Shown: piece after piece, positions 45,441 through 56,658 of the stretch
Position numbering within the stretch: the stretch's first letter is position 1
Layout: each line of letters opens with the position of its first letter
Assembly (NCBI GenBank): GCA_029582265.1
Contig: CM055834.1
Location: 434,001-498,000 of the forward strand
Length of the DNA stretch: 64,000 nt
Reading direction: 5' to 3'
From: Zoroaster sp. YZ-2022
Taxonomy: Eukaryota; Echinodermata; Asteroidea; Forcipulatida; Zoroasteridae
The notes under the pieces: model-generated
Databases searched by the model: none
What the model saw: the letters and a program-made list of their open reading frames with translations, nothing else
What the model was told of the DNA's origin: nothing
Position numbers and translations under genes: made by a program

Positions 45441-46268
45441 ATGTATGTTGAGCATGTGAATTCTACTCGTACTGCAAATCCTAACCATAATGATATCCAG
45501 AGTAATGCTAATAAACGCCATAGGCGTGGTGGTAGAAAGAAATGTAATACTAATAGTAAATTTAAGAATGTCAAAATTGCTTTTAATAATGTCAACAGGC
45601 GGATTCGACCAAAGATTCACGAGGTTGAAAAGTTACTTAAAGATGAATGTATTGATGTGTTTGGTATTGCTGAAACTTTTCTTAAGAGTACTGATGTTAT
45701 TAATATTCAAGGTTATAGATGGGTGGGTAAAAATAGAATTAGAAAGGGGGGAGGCGGCATAGGCCTATTCCTTTCTGATAACGTTTGTATTATTGATGAT
45801 GATGTCTTTAATTCGTCTTCAGATAATTTTGAAAGGTTATGGGTTAAGGTTTCTTTTGGCAAAGATAAACACTTTTATATTGCTGTAGCTTATTTCCCGG
45901 TTGAAGGCATTGATATTGACATTACTGATGAATTGTATGGGCAACTGCTCTCAGAAGTGATGCGTATCGAAAATCAAGAGGACAACCCTCAAATTTTAAT
46001 AATGGCCGATATGAATGCAAGAATTGGTCGTGAAATTAGCTATGGTGATCCAGTGTTAAATTCTAATGGCGAGCGCCTTCTTAACTTCCGTGATGATTCT
46101 AATCTTGAGATTTTGAATTGTTCTAAAACGTGTAGAGGTAAATTTACCTGGTTCAGAAACAATTTACAAAGTACTATTGATTACATGCTTTGTTCCAACA
46201 ATCTTGTAATCCAGGTGCGCGAATTTATTGTTGATGAAGATCGCGAGTATGGATTAGGAAGTGATTAA
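45441..46268 (+). pseudogene. LINE B endonuclease domain
   Basis: After a basic N-terminus come KIAFNNVNRRIRPKIHEVE, DVFGIAETFL (catalytic Glu), GYRWVGKNR, GGGGIGLFLSDNV, ILIMADMNARIGRE and ending LGSD, where the expected SDH histidine is lost to a short disruption at about 46265-46300. Thus the frame stops just at the last catalytic motif. Confidence 0.8.
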
Positions 46269-46293
46269 TGTGCTACCATAGGGTTGTAGCTCT

Positions 46294-47181
46294 ATGGTGC
46301 TACTATTGAAGCTTAACGTTATGAATAGGGACAGTAAGGATAATCGGAACAAAACGCGTAAAAGGTTAATCTGGGATATTAAACAAGACCAGGACTTTTC
46401 GGCTTATAAAGATAATCTGCGGGTTAATTTCTCTAATTGGGATGCCAATTCTTTTGTTGACCCGGATGGGATGTGGGATTCCTGGAAAAACAATGTCTTG
46501 GCGGCTGCGTCTATAGGCTTAGGCACAAAAGAAATCAAAATGAAACGCAACTCATGGTTTGACAAAAGTATTGATGATGGCATTAAAGACCGTCGAAGCG
46601 CTGCAAGATTACACAGGAAATGGGCTAAGGGTGAAAGGTCGGACAATCGTATGGGTGAAAATTTATGGAAAGATTACCAGGATAAACGTATTCATGTTAA
46701 AAATCTTATTAAGAACAAAATTACTCAAATGCGTGTCGATCGCTCGATTGATATTGCTAACAAAGGGGGTCCTGCGTGTCGCGATTTTTGGAAGGCTTTG
46801 AGAAGTAACGATAATACACGTAAAAATTCTGATATACATTGTATTATAGCTCCGCAATCCGGTGATATTATTTATGACAAAGAGAAGATGAATTTGACTA
46901 TTCTTCAATATTGGCGCACTTTGGGGAAAATGAACATGACTATTAATGGTATTGGGGGTGTGGTGAATGATGATAGCAAGAGTTGTAGAGTTAGGAATTT
47001 TGTTAACTCAATTAGAAGTCAGGAGTTTAGTTATGATATGGTTGATGTTGGGAATTTATATGATGTTGAAATTAACTTAGATATTGTTTTAGAAGCACTG
47101 AACTGTGCTAAAAACAATAAGTCGCCCGGTTTAGATGGTATTACAAATGAATTATTGAAAAATGGTGGGGACTGTTTAACT
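46294..47181 (+). pseudogene. LINE B linker and start of RT domain
   Basis: Open from 46294 with a Trp-rich, basic linker (NSWFDKSIDDGIKDRRSAAR, ACRDFWKALRSND) and RT motif 0-1 NNKSPGLDGITNELLKNGG. It is then cut by the SINE. After the SINE the RT resumes with LLDMFTKFIELEKIPAEWNR. Confidence 0.85.
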
Positions 47182-47536
47182 AATAATAATCATAATAATA
47201 ATAATGTATAGATTTATATAGCGCACGTATCCACCAACTAAGTGGCGCTCAAGGCGCATTATATTATTATCCCTGCTCATAAGGCTCATAAATCATTCCT
47301 GAAACCATCTCAACTCCCTGGGGAGTATACAGCTCAATTGCTGCCATTTCTAGCGCATAGAGAGCAAACCATCTCTGCCTTCACAGGTACCCATTTAACC
47401 CCTGGGTGGAGAGAAGCAATTATGGTTAAGTGTCTTGCTCAAGGACACAGGTGTCACGGCTGGGGCTCGAACCCACACTCTGCTGCTGGCAACACCAGAA
47501 CTTGAGTTCAGTGCGCTAGACCGCTCGGCCACGACA
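47182..47536 (-). mobile_element. tRNA-derived SINE, tail type 1, inserted in LINE B
   Basis: It begins with the (AAT)n tail, then TATATAGCGCACGTATCC, GGAGTATACAGCTCAATTG, the core TAAGTGTCTTGCTCAAGG, the B-box complement GGCTCGAACCC and the A-box complement CTAGACCGCTCGGCCACGAC. It is a full-length copy matching 56659-57020. Confidence 0.85.
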
Positions 47537-47724
47537 ATCCACTTTACGTGCATTATACAACACACGGGACCTACGGCTTTACGTCCCATCCGAAGGACGA
47601 AGCAATTATGGTTAAGTACCTTGCTCAAGGATACAAGTGTCACGACCGGGGCTCGAACCCACACCCTGCTGCTGGCAACACCAGAACTTGAGTTCGGTGC
47701 GCTAGACCGCTCGGCCACGACACT
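47537..47724 (-). mobile_element. Second SINE head-and-core joined to the first (dimer-like)
   Basis: It begins TTTACGTGCATTATACAACA and contains CATCCGAAGGACGAAGCAATT, the core, the tRNA-like boxes and a perfect CCGCTCGGCCACGACACT end. It lacks an (AAT)n tail. The middle part matches the short form at 31979-32230, so two subfamilies lie head to tail. Confidence 0.8.
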
Positions 47725-48889
47725 TTTGGATATGTTCACCAAATTTATAGAACTTGAGAAGATTCCAGCGGAATGGAATCGTGGCATTATTGTCCCCATT
47801 TTCAAGAAAGGTGATCCGAAGGACCTTAATAACTATAGGGGGATTTCATTAACGTCGTGTGTTGCAATTTTTTTTAATAGGATTATTGCAATGAGTATCT
47901 CAAAACACCTAGAAAGTTCAAATGTATTGTCAGAGGTTCAAGGAGGTTTTCGTTCATCATATCGCTGCGAAGACCACATCTTTACACTGAAGAGTATTAA
48001 TGCGTGTCGTTTAGCGGAAGGTAAGAAAACATATATGGCATTCTTAGACTTCCGTAAGGCGTTCGACACAGTGTGGAGGGATGGTCTTTTGATGGCAGCA
48101 TGGAATTCAGGTCTAAGGGGTCGTATCTGGAGGTTGATTGACACTCTTTATGATAATGTTCAGGCACAAGTAAAATTTGGAAATATCGAAACTGATTTCT
48201 TTGATGTTGATGAAGGAGTTAAACAAGGTTGTGTTTTATCGCCGGTTTTGTTTTGTATTTTTATCTCTGAATTTGCTAAGTTACTTAAGAAGCATGATTT
48301 GGGTGTGCGAATTCACGATGTTTGGGTTGGTAGTGTTTTTTGGGCAGACGACGTGGTATTATTGGCAAATGATGAAAAGGAATTGAATAGAATGTTGGAG
48401 GTAGCAGCTGAATTTGCGAATGATTGGAAAATGAGTTTTAACCATGATAAATGTAATGTATTAGTTTCAGGTCAGCGTGTTAATAATGATAAATTGTGGA
48501 AGTTAGGTGATAAACATATTTCAGTAACCAGGGAATATAAATATCTTGGAGTGTATATTTCTCGTAACCTTACTGACCACCAACATATTGAGGAAGTTGT
48601 CAAGAAAGGTAACAGACTAATTGCGTATATCAAATCTGTAATTGATAATTTTGATGACTTTAATCGCGTTTACTATGGCGATGTTTTATGGCGAACGATT
48701 GCTCTCCCATCAATTAATTACGCTAGCACAGTGTGGATCCCTAGTAGTCAATCGGATGTTGATAAACTCGAAAAGCTTCAGTTACACATGGCGCGCTATA
48801 TTCTGAAAGCCTCCCGCAACACGCCGCGTGCAGCTCTTTATGGCGACTTGGGTTGGGGTCCCTATCTCTACCATGCAAAATACGCTTAG
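47725..48889 (+). pseudogene. LINE B reverse transcriptase body
   Basis: It contains GIIVPIFKKGDPKDLNNYRG, the template-binding QGGFRSSYRCEDHIFTLKS, the first catalytic region AFLDFRKAFDTVWRDGL, DEGVKQGCVLSPVLFCIF, the FWADDVVLLAND box and EYKYLGVYIS. The frame stops at 48889 (YHAKYA), and C-terminal residues continue in other frames. The upstream part of this open frame is SINE sequence and not protein. Confidence 0.9.
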
Positions 48890-49633
48890 GATGAAATTTC
48901 TTGCGCGAGTTGTTAACTTGGATATGCATCGGTGGCCGAAACTATTGTTAAATACAATGATTAGCTTAGATGACGTCAGTAACTTGCGTTACAATTTTTT
49001 AAGCCACACCCAGGAAGTTTTAGGCAAATGTGGCTTTTTTGATGTTATTGATAGTGCAAAGTTAGGGAAATCACCTCAGAATCCATACTGGATTAATTCT
49101 GTAAAGACTATTATTGTTGATATATCTGCAAATGATTGGAGGGACGAGGTATGCAGTAAAAACTCCCTTGCAGACTACATGACCATTAAAGATAATCCGG
49201 GCTTAGAGGCTTATCTTTTGGATAAAACCGATTTTCACGGCGCGTCTTTGAAATTTAAAATTCGCTCTAATACCCTTCCACTTGACCGCAAAATCAGTAG
49301 GTGGACACCGGATATTGATGGACATGTACTCTGTGCAATAATGGAGATGAAGATGTGATGCACTTTCTATTTATTTGTCATGCGCTCCATTCAATTAGAT
49401 CCGATGAGTATACTAAGCTTCAAGATAACCTTTTCAGAAACGATTGTGTTGATGTTTGGGAACTATTTATTTCTGGTAATCTAGATATTAAATACAGTCT
49501 TACGCTTGGTAGCACACCTTTATCCTATGTAAATAATGCAGTAAATATAGGTTATATTTTTGACAAGTTCTGTAAATCTTTTATAAAGCGCGCTTGGAAG
49601 ACAAGAAATGTATTGAAATCGAATAGTGACTAG
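48828..49633 (+). pseudogene. LINE B C-terminal region with zinc-knuckle-like end
   Basis: Two adjoining frames (48828-49358 and 49355-49633) encode the region after the RT: LARVVNLDMHRWPKLLLNTM, HGASLKFKIRSNTLPLDRK, then HVLCA followed by a shift and MHFLFICHALHSIRSDEY. The Cys...His-x-x-F-x-Cys spacing is common at LINE C-termini. One frameshift separates the two parts. Confidence 0.75.
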
Positions 49634-50743
49634 TTATGTACTACAATCTACGATGCTGTGTTATTATTTGTATACATGTAAATATCTATTTTATATTTTT
49701 GTTTCATCTCATATTTTATATGGGTATGAGTGTGCAAATGTCGCACATATGTAGGCCTGTGTAGGTCTAAGTATGTGTATGGTATGTTTTAAGTTTAGAT
49801 CGCGGTTTCAACGCGGCTGGTTCGTGGTGTGCCGCGGGAGGCGAAATATATTCAAAACAAGTCACGGCAGAGTGATTTTGAATGGATTTCGCCGTTGTCG
49901 TATACGCGCGAGCTAGCCGTATACCGGTAACGTCGCAATCTTATTATTAAAGTATTAAATTAGTGTGCTTGTAAGTGTTTGGGACTAAAATGCATTTTTT
50001 ACGGGCCTGCATGTTTATGTTTACTTTTCTGCACTTACCTTGTAGGCTTGTTTGGGTTCTGAACATTTTTTAGCTACGGTGATTTCTAGTGTTTTTCAAA
50101 TGTTTAGAATTGGAACGTGTTTGCAGGGTGGGAGGAGTCGGTGGACCATGTAGGACCGTATGTTTTTCCCTTTCACATAATAATACTATTAATATTATAA
50201 TATTGTTGGTATATATTGTTTTCAGTAGTTCTTTTTGATGTATTTCTGAACGCACCGCCGGGTAGGCGTGTGCCACTGTTTTAAAAGTGTATGTTCAAAT
50301 AAATAAATAATAATATAAATAATTACAATAAAGGGGCTATGCCAAGTTGTTAGGCTATGGCTGATGTAGGAACTTGAAAAAATTTAATTTTTTTGAGCGC
50401 TCAATTAAGGAGTAATTAATTAATTAGCAAAAAGTGCCGGTTAACTTCCTCTACGCACAATTCCCAGAGGGTTTTAAAAGCCATTCACACGAACTAATGT
50501 TGTTTGGACTTCACGTCTGGACTTCGATGCGAGAACACGTATTGAGTCTGCTACTGCGGCTTGAATTCTAAGACGTTTCTTTGGGTGTGGCGCGAATTTT
50601 GAATTCCGATTTCAATTTTGATCAGTAGACTTACTAGTACAATAAAACAATTCTACTCATTCCCTAGAAGCTAACCAAGGTAAGCAATACCATTAAATCA
50701 AGAGGCATATTATTTAGTATTTCTTGATAAATCTAAATCAGCC
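49634..50743. other. LINE B 3' UTR and following intergenic DNA
   Basis: To about 50333 this is the presumed LINE 3' UTR, ending in an AATAAATAATAAT-like tail. Beyond it no gene is seen until the ORF1 at 50744. Confidence 0.5.
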
Positions 50744-52230
50744 ATGACTGATGAAGACTCAGAATCTGACACAGAACAAACATCCCAATCAGCAATGGAT
50801 TTTCAAGATAACCGTCCACGATCAACTTTCGACATCTTGTACAGCCAAGCACAAAATGACTCTCAATCAAAGAAAATAAAACGTAAATGCACACAATCAA
50901 ACAGCATAACCTACAGCGATATATACTCAGAATCAGACGACAGCGACTACAAAACTCCACAACCTAAGCGCAGACTTACTCAAAATAATAACACTCCAAA
51001 TCAACCAACTATGGCAGTTATCAACTCCCCAGAAATCAAACTTGCTAAACTAAATCCGATAAAAATTGCAAAAGCACTGAACAAAGTAGGAAAGGACATA
51101 ATAAAAACTGTAACAAAAAATAATCAAGGAGGAATCACAGTATGATGTTACACCTCAGCTCAAGCAAGAAAACTTCAAACAATAACACAATTAGACCAAT
51201 GGACAGTAACCGCCGAATTTACAAATTCACAAACTCAAAATAAAGGTGTCATCACCGGCATTCCAATAGACGTAACCGAAAATGAAATCCTAAAAGCATG
51301 TAAAAGCCAAGGTGTGACTAATGTAAAAAGACTTATGAGGAAAATAAACGGAAAACTAGAAAACAGTCTGTCAATATGCCTAACCTACAATACACCAAAA
51401 CTTCCAGAGAAAGCACAAATAGGATACGAATACTTCACAATAAAAGCCTACATTCCTCCAATAATAAGATGCTTTAATTGTCAAAGACTAGGCCACGTAG
51501 CAAATAACTGCAGAAGCTCAACACGCTGCGTGCGATGTGGCGAGTCACATACTTTTGAACAATGCCAACAAAAAGAAATAGTAAAATGCTGTAGGTGTGG
51601 CGAAAGCCACTCGTCAGCTTATGGTGGATGTCAAACAATGAAACAAGAAAGAACAATTCAAAATGTTAGAGTTTCATACAATATATCATATGCAGAGGCA
51701 GCAAAAGCTATAAGAACCGACATTACAATTGGAGCAAACACACCCAGCCAAACAACACCCACATACCAAACAACAAACATTAAAGAAAAAACGCAACTAC
51801 AAAACACAAAGACAAATAATGACATAGACCTCCCAACTCGACATCCCACAAAAATAAGTACTAAGGACGCTACCACCCAAACAGACAAAGTAGCAGAAAC
51901 CGTCAAACTGAATCAACACAACAAAACACATACAATGAACAAGAGCTAATCGAATTACTTACTGGCACAATGCAAATAATGGGATACTATCAAAAATAAA
52001 GATGAAAGAACCGCTGCCATAAAAACACTAGTAAATCATGTCCTCCACTCTGAAGAAACAACAAAACAAAAAGAAAAACAAGGAAAACACAGAACACCTT
52101 CCCAATCACCTGTCAACACAAGGAAAAAATCACCTGACAGAAAACAAACACAAACAAACATGGGTCCACCAAATACTCCCAAAACAAACACTAGCCAAAA
52201 AGGTAGAAAAACAAATAAAACTAGAAATTC
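50744..52230 (+). pseudogene. LINE ORF1 (gag-like) with three CCHC-type zinc knuckles
   Basis: It opens with an acidic N-terminus (MTDEDSESDTEQTSQSAMDF), then a basic region (PKRRLTQNNN), an RRM-like/gag-like middle (QWTVTAEFTNS; GVITGIPIDVTENEILKACK) and three knuckles between about 51470 and 51640 (CFNCQRLGHVANNC, CVRCGESHTFEQC, CCRCGESHSSAYGGC). One in-frame TGA at 51143-51145 and a shift at about 51935 interrupt it; a related frame runs on to about 52230. ORF1 proteins bind LINE RNA. No RT follows on this strand; the neighbour is a different LINE in reverse orientation. Confidence 0.8.
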
Positions 52231-52239
52231 GAGTTTGTT

Positions 52240-53340
52240 TACACAAACTCTAGGTGTTCGGGAGGAAGTAAAGGTCAAATTGGGGTCACCTTTGTGTAAA
52301 ATTGTTTCGACAATTAACGATCTGTACAATGGTACAAAAATTATGAATTTACCTCTTGTGGTTGTTGAAATATGATTTTTTTAAATATTAAACTTTGATT
52401 TCCGGTTTGGACAGGAAGTAAGGTCAAATTGGGGTCACCTTTTTGTAAATATTTTTGGACAATTAACGATCTGTACAATGGAGCGCAAATTGCGTGATGG
52501 AGTGTAGACTTTAAGCAGTTCAGAAATATAAATTGGAGCAATGTTATTAAAAGATTTGTGAACAATTAGCATAAGTTTAAAAACAATTCTCTGTGAAACA
52601 GGAAGCCAGTGCAGTTCTTTCAAGATTGGCGTGATATGGCATGACTTTCTGGACAAAGTCACAACACGAGCTGCTGTGTTTTGTATGTGCTGAAGACGAG
52701 ATATTTGATTCTGCGGGAGACCGTAAAGGAGAGCATTCCCGTTATCGAGCCGTGATGTGACAAACGCATGTATAATTTGTTCAGCAGCACTTTTATTCAA
52801 GTATTTCCTAATTCGGCTTATATTTCTGATATGAAATGATGATATGCGAACAATGTTGGAGATATGTGGTTTTAAAGTCATTGTCGAGTCAAATATAACA
52901 CCCAAATTACGTGCATGTAATGAGGGGGATATCTGCGAGTCACCAATTGTAATAAATGGAAGAGAAACTTTAGACAATTGCTGACGTGATCCAAGTAGAA
53001 CAAATTCTGTTTTTTCATCGTTCAATTTCAGGAAGTTTTGTCTCATCCAACTTCGAATCTCTTGAATACATTTCTCCAGTGTTTTAATGCAGGAATTGGC
53101 AGGTTCTTGAGAAGATTTAAAAGCTGCGTGTCATCAGCGTAAACATGGTAATTTAAATTATACTTCAAAATGATATCACGAACTGGAAAGGTATAAACAG
53201 TAAACCACTGTGGGCCGAGCACAGAGCCTTGGGGGTACAGAATAGTCAAGAGTAACAGGCTCGGAGATAGCGTTACCAATACAAAAATGCTGAGGCCTAT
53301 TTAAAAGGTCGGACTTACACCAATCCAGGGCTGTGTCATG
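52240..53340 (-). mobile_element. LINE C: 3' fragment of an L2/CR1-type LINE
   Basis: The minus strand has RT motif residues (LYPQGSVLGP, YHVYADDTQLL) in 53043-53279, and 52435-53046 encodes the thumb/C-terminal part (LNDEKTEFVLLG, ARNLGVIFDSTM, QNTAARVVTLSRKS, ILKELHWLPVSQRI). It is 5'-truncated before the palm. Near its 3' end a ~70-bp segment (AAATTGGGGTCACCTTT...ATTAACGATCTGTACAATGG) occurs twice, at about 52258-52332 and 52416-52482. Confidence 0.85.
52435..53279 (-). pseudogene. LINE C reverse transcriptase fragment
   Basis: Two frames joined by a shift at about 53045 encode the YADD box and downstream domain. The proximal palm motifs and the endonuclease are missing. The residue pattern around NTAARVV and LHWLPV is typical of the L2/CR1 group. 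Confidence 0.85.
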
Positions 53341-53394
53341 TATTCCAAGATGATATTGAAGGCGGGTTGCAAAATTCAGGTGGGAGGGGCTACG

Positions 53395-53660
53395 GGTGAT
53401 TGGCGGGTCACTGTGTCACACGTCATCACCTGGGAGGTGTTGCGAGCCTGCAAATCAGCCGGCGGAGCCCGGGCTCTTAAACTGCAAGGTACACGGCTCG
53501 ACCCCTAGGACACTTGTGGCACATTATGATCTGAGGATCACTTACACCCCTCCCTACCAACCCCAACCTTGTTAAGATTAGCGAACAACGTATCGTTAAT
53601 GGCACAAAGGGCACATCGATTGCCATAAGTGCCACATACCCTACTACAACAACAACAACA
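53395..53660 (+). mobile_element. Possible SINE with (CAA)n tail
   Basis: A GC-rich head (GGAGGTGTTGCGAGCCTG, GGCTCGACCCC, which resembles a B box) passes into unique sequence and ends in (CAA)n at about 53644-53660, directly abutting the SAP-like open frame. It is unlike the other SINEs here. Identification rests on the shape only. Confidence 0.4.
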
Positions 53661-53661
53661 T

Positions 53662-53835
53662 AATGTTGTTGGGCGGCAAATTATCTAAATGTTTTATAAC
53701 CGCCAATAAATAATCGTGCTTAATCAGTTTACCGTACTTGCCAGATGGTTCGCCAATCTCAATATTATTTTTTAAAACAAACTCTTTGAGTTGCGCTACA
53801 CTATGTAATCTGTAGTTGACCATCGTCTTTATCAT
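53662..53835 (-). pseudogene. Small SAP-like domain frame, 3' end cut by a repeat insertion
   Basis: From 53835 the frame reads MIKTMVNYRLHS, then VAQLKEFVLKNNIEIGEPSG and LIKHDYLLAVIKHLDN. The helix-turn-helix spacing with a Gly between resembles a SAP DNA-binding motif (about 35 residues). Its end is replaced by Leu codons derived from the (CAA)n tail next to it. Together with the genes at 43.6-44.6 kb it may be cargo of an old mobile element. Confidence 0.4.
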
Positions 53836-53919
53836 AATACTAGATTTTATTTTTTTTAAATTTCAATTTTATTTGAGATATTTTTGGGATATTTTAGATG
53901 ATGCGGCGGCCAGGGTTTT

Positions 53920-54110
53920 TCATCCCCAGATCTTTTTTTTTAAGATCTGGGGATGCGAACCGGTTTAAACCGTTTTTTTTTTTTCTTTTTTTTTTTTTTT
54001 TTGAAAAAGGGACGGGGGGTGGTTGGGGGGGGGGGGGGAGGGGGTTTGGGGGAGTGGTCCAGCCCCCCCACATCCTATCTACTCGTTCAGGTCAGCCTAC
54101 ATTTTTCCTT
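53920..54110. other. Homopolymer-rich run (poly-T, poly-G)
   Basis: Runs of T and G flank GGGACGGGGGGTGG-like sequence. Either simple sequence or consensus error. Frames across it should be ignored. 54110-54440 has a 79-codon plus frame (VPYFGRTKAFPGAVWIDIP) I cannot assign. Confidence 0.5.
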
Positions 54111-54559
54111 ACAATTTTTTTTTCATGAAATAATTATGTGGAGGCCCCTGGGCAACTGCCCAGCTTGCCCAGTCCTAAATCCGGCCCTGTTACGAAATAA
54201 AGTTGCATGTACGGCTTGCACTTGGTAAAACCAGTGCATGCTCTCACCAGTGCATCAACACTGTTGAGTCGTGAAGTCATCATTGACAACGTACCGTATT
54301 TTGGCCGGACAAAGGCCTTCCCCGGCGCGGTCTGGATCGACATACCGACAAACCTGGTTGGGATGGAGCCCTTAATCGGAAACATACATGTAAACGCTAT
54401 TTCGGGGAACGTTTGTGAAAGTGATTTAAAAAATGTTTATTATTAAACCACAATAGTGAAAATATCTGTCGCAATTTATCGCAAAATCTGCGATGTATTG
54501 TTTGAAATTCCGTCGCAGATTGTCCAAATTACGTCGCATTTTGCGATGCGATACTGGAA

Positions 54560-54960
54560 AAATTGTTATTTTTTTCTTCACAGATGGTGACACAGTGAAC
54601 GATTTTGCTAATTTACAATGGAACACTTTCAATCAAAGATAAGCATCCAGTTTGTACATTGTACTTACAGATAGCCCGATTGAATAATTGTATGCATTTT
54701 TAATTAATTTGTTTATTCTAATTAGTGGATCGATTAATTGGGGCGCTAATAGATTATAGCTAGAGATGTAATGAACACATCTATGAGCAAAAAAAAAATA
54801 CAATTTTGCCATTTTACGATGGAACACTTCTCGTCAAAGTTGTGCGAATCATCATTGTGCATTGTACATATGGATATGACGATTGGATAATTGTATGCAT
54901 TTTTTTAATTAGTCGGGCTGGGCTAATTAGTGATTCAATTAATTGGGGGTGCTAAAATAA
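54560..54960 (-). repeat. Two inverted copies of the ~204-bp satellite seen at 35.4-35.9 kb
   Basis: These contain the complements of the same blocks (ATTTTACGATGGAACAC, GCGCTAATAGATTATAGC, GATTGGATAATTGTATGC). Orientation is opposite to 35376-35948. Confidence 0.85.
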
Positions 54961-55750
54961 ATTATGCAAATTTTTCCTGTTAGATTTAAGCGCAATTTTC
55001 TGTTGTTTTTCCTGCTAAAATAATGTATGCAAATTTCTTTTGTTTTTCATTTGTATGCAAATCACAGATTTTTTGGTAGGATTTAAGCGCGAATTTTTCT
55101 ATTGTTTTTCCTCGTAGAAAAAATGTATGCAAATGCGTTTTTTTCCATAGGATTGAAGCGCAATTGTTGTTTTTTTCCTGCTAAAATAATGTATGCAAAT
55201 TTCTTTTGTTTTTCATTTGCATGCAAATCACATTTATTCTGTTAGATTTAATCGCAATTTTTGGGGTTTTTTCCTGCTAAAATAATGTATGCAAATTTCT
55301 TTTATTTTTCATCCTAGAAAAAAATGTATGCAATTTAGGTTTTTTCATAGGATGAAAGAGCAAATTTTTCTGTTCTTTTGTTTTTCATTTGTATGCAAAT
55401 CACAGATTTTTTTTTTTAGGATTTAAGCGCGAATTTTTCTATTGTTTTTCCTCATAGAAAAAAATGTATGCAAATACGTTTTTTCCATGGGATTGAAGCG
55501 CAATTTTTTTTCCTGCTAAAATAAATTATGCAAATTTTTCCTGTTAGATTTAACTGCAACTTTTTTGGTTTTTCCTGCTAAAATAATTTATGCAAATTTC
55601 TTTTGTTTTTCATTTGTATGCAAATCACAAACTTTTTTTGTAGGATTTTTCTGTTGTTTTTCCTCGTAGAAAAAATGTATTCAAATCACGATTTTTTTCA
55701 TAGGATTGAAGCGCATTTTTTCCCCTGCAAATTTATGCAAATTTCTTTTG
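54961..55750. repeat. AT-rich tandem repeats with many ATGCAAAT octamers
   Basis: Irregular units of about 65-170 bp with CCTGCTAAAATAATGTATGC, TTTGTATGCAAATCACA and GATTTAAGCGCGAATTTTTC. I count about thirteen exact ATGCAAAT octamers. Not coding. Confidence 0.85.
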
Positions 55751-56658
55751 TTTTCATCCTAGAAAAAATTTACGTCAGATTTACGTCACTGAAACAGACT
55801 TTCTAATGCTTTCCACAACAATGTCAGTTCACACTGCCAAGGCAGATTCATACAACAGCTTTATTGTCACCAGCCATCATATCTAATTAATGTTTACCTT
55901 AACACAGCAAAACGAAGGAAAACACTTAGTTCAGCAAGAAGCTGATTGCTAAGTTAACCAAATATTTCTATAAATTTATTATGAACATTCAAGAGACATA
56001 GAAAATCTAAGTTTAATTTTCAAAATTGGTACAAAACAATGAATATGAGCAAGATGTCAACAATAATATTTGCCACACAATAGTTACTGACTTTTGATGA
56101 AGTCAGGATGAAGTCAGGCAGGATGCCTATGACTGGGTGATCAGGCCAATCATCTGAACTGTCTTTACTGACAGACTCAGTGCCATTGATAAAATTAATC
56201 ATAAAATTATTTCATACAAATCATCAAATATTTATCTGGCCTAGATATGTTGCATCTTTTCTCCAGTCAACAGACTAAATATTTGTAAATTATGATTGGT
56301 TTGAAAGTTATGGACCCGAATCTCTTAAATAGTGTAAGTGTTAAACAAAACAGTACAAATATATAAACTCTAATTACTGTCTTTAGCAGTTTCTTGAAAG
56401 TGGTTGGCAAAGAACAACAGGATGTTGTGTTACTATTTATTTGGTTAATTCAATAAACATCTTTGCTCCAGTCAATAGACTAAATGTTTGTAAATATTTG
56501 GCAAAGAACAATGAATGGTGTAAGGCAATTGTATATAGACATGCGAGCAGATACTCAGATTTGGTTGCATGTTACTGACACTGAATTAGCAACCGTGCAG
56601 CATTTCTAGGCTGTACCAGAACCTTTAAAAAGGTAACAACCATTGACTTGGGGAAAAA
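55751..56658. other. AT-rich stretch, no gene seen
   Basis: No supported coding or repeat feature beyond scattered duplications of CAGTCAATAGACTAAAT-type sequence near 56260 and 56470. Confidence 0.5.

Larger units (their letters stand above)
45370..50333 (+). mobile_element. LINE B: APE-type non-LTR retrotransposon, decayed
   Basis: The order is endonuclease (to 46268), linker and RT start (46294-47181), a SINE pair (47182-47724), the RT body (47725-48889), a C-terminal region (48900-49633) and a 3' UTR ending in an AT-rich simple repeat at about 50297-50333. The 5' border is not sharp: the frame is open upstream of 45441 to about 45370. The RT box is FWADDVVLLA, so it is a different lineage from LINE A. 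Confidence 0.85.

Noticed and set aside
47435..47724. N-terminal ~95 residues of the long RT frame (MLKDTGVTAGARTHT onwards)
   Set aside because: This is SINE sequence read in frame with LINE B, not a protein domain.
54207..54446. 79-codon frame containing VPYFGRTKAFPGAVWIDIP
   Set aside because: The residues look protein-like, but I could not assign a family, and it adjoins a poor-quality homopolymer run. Not called as a gene.
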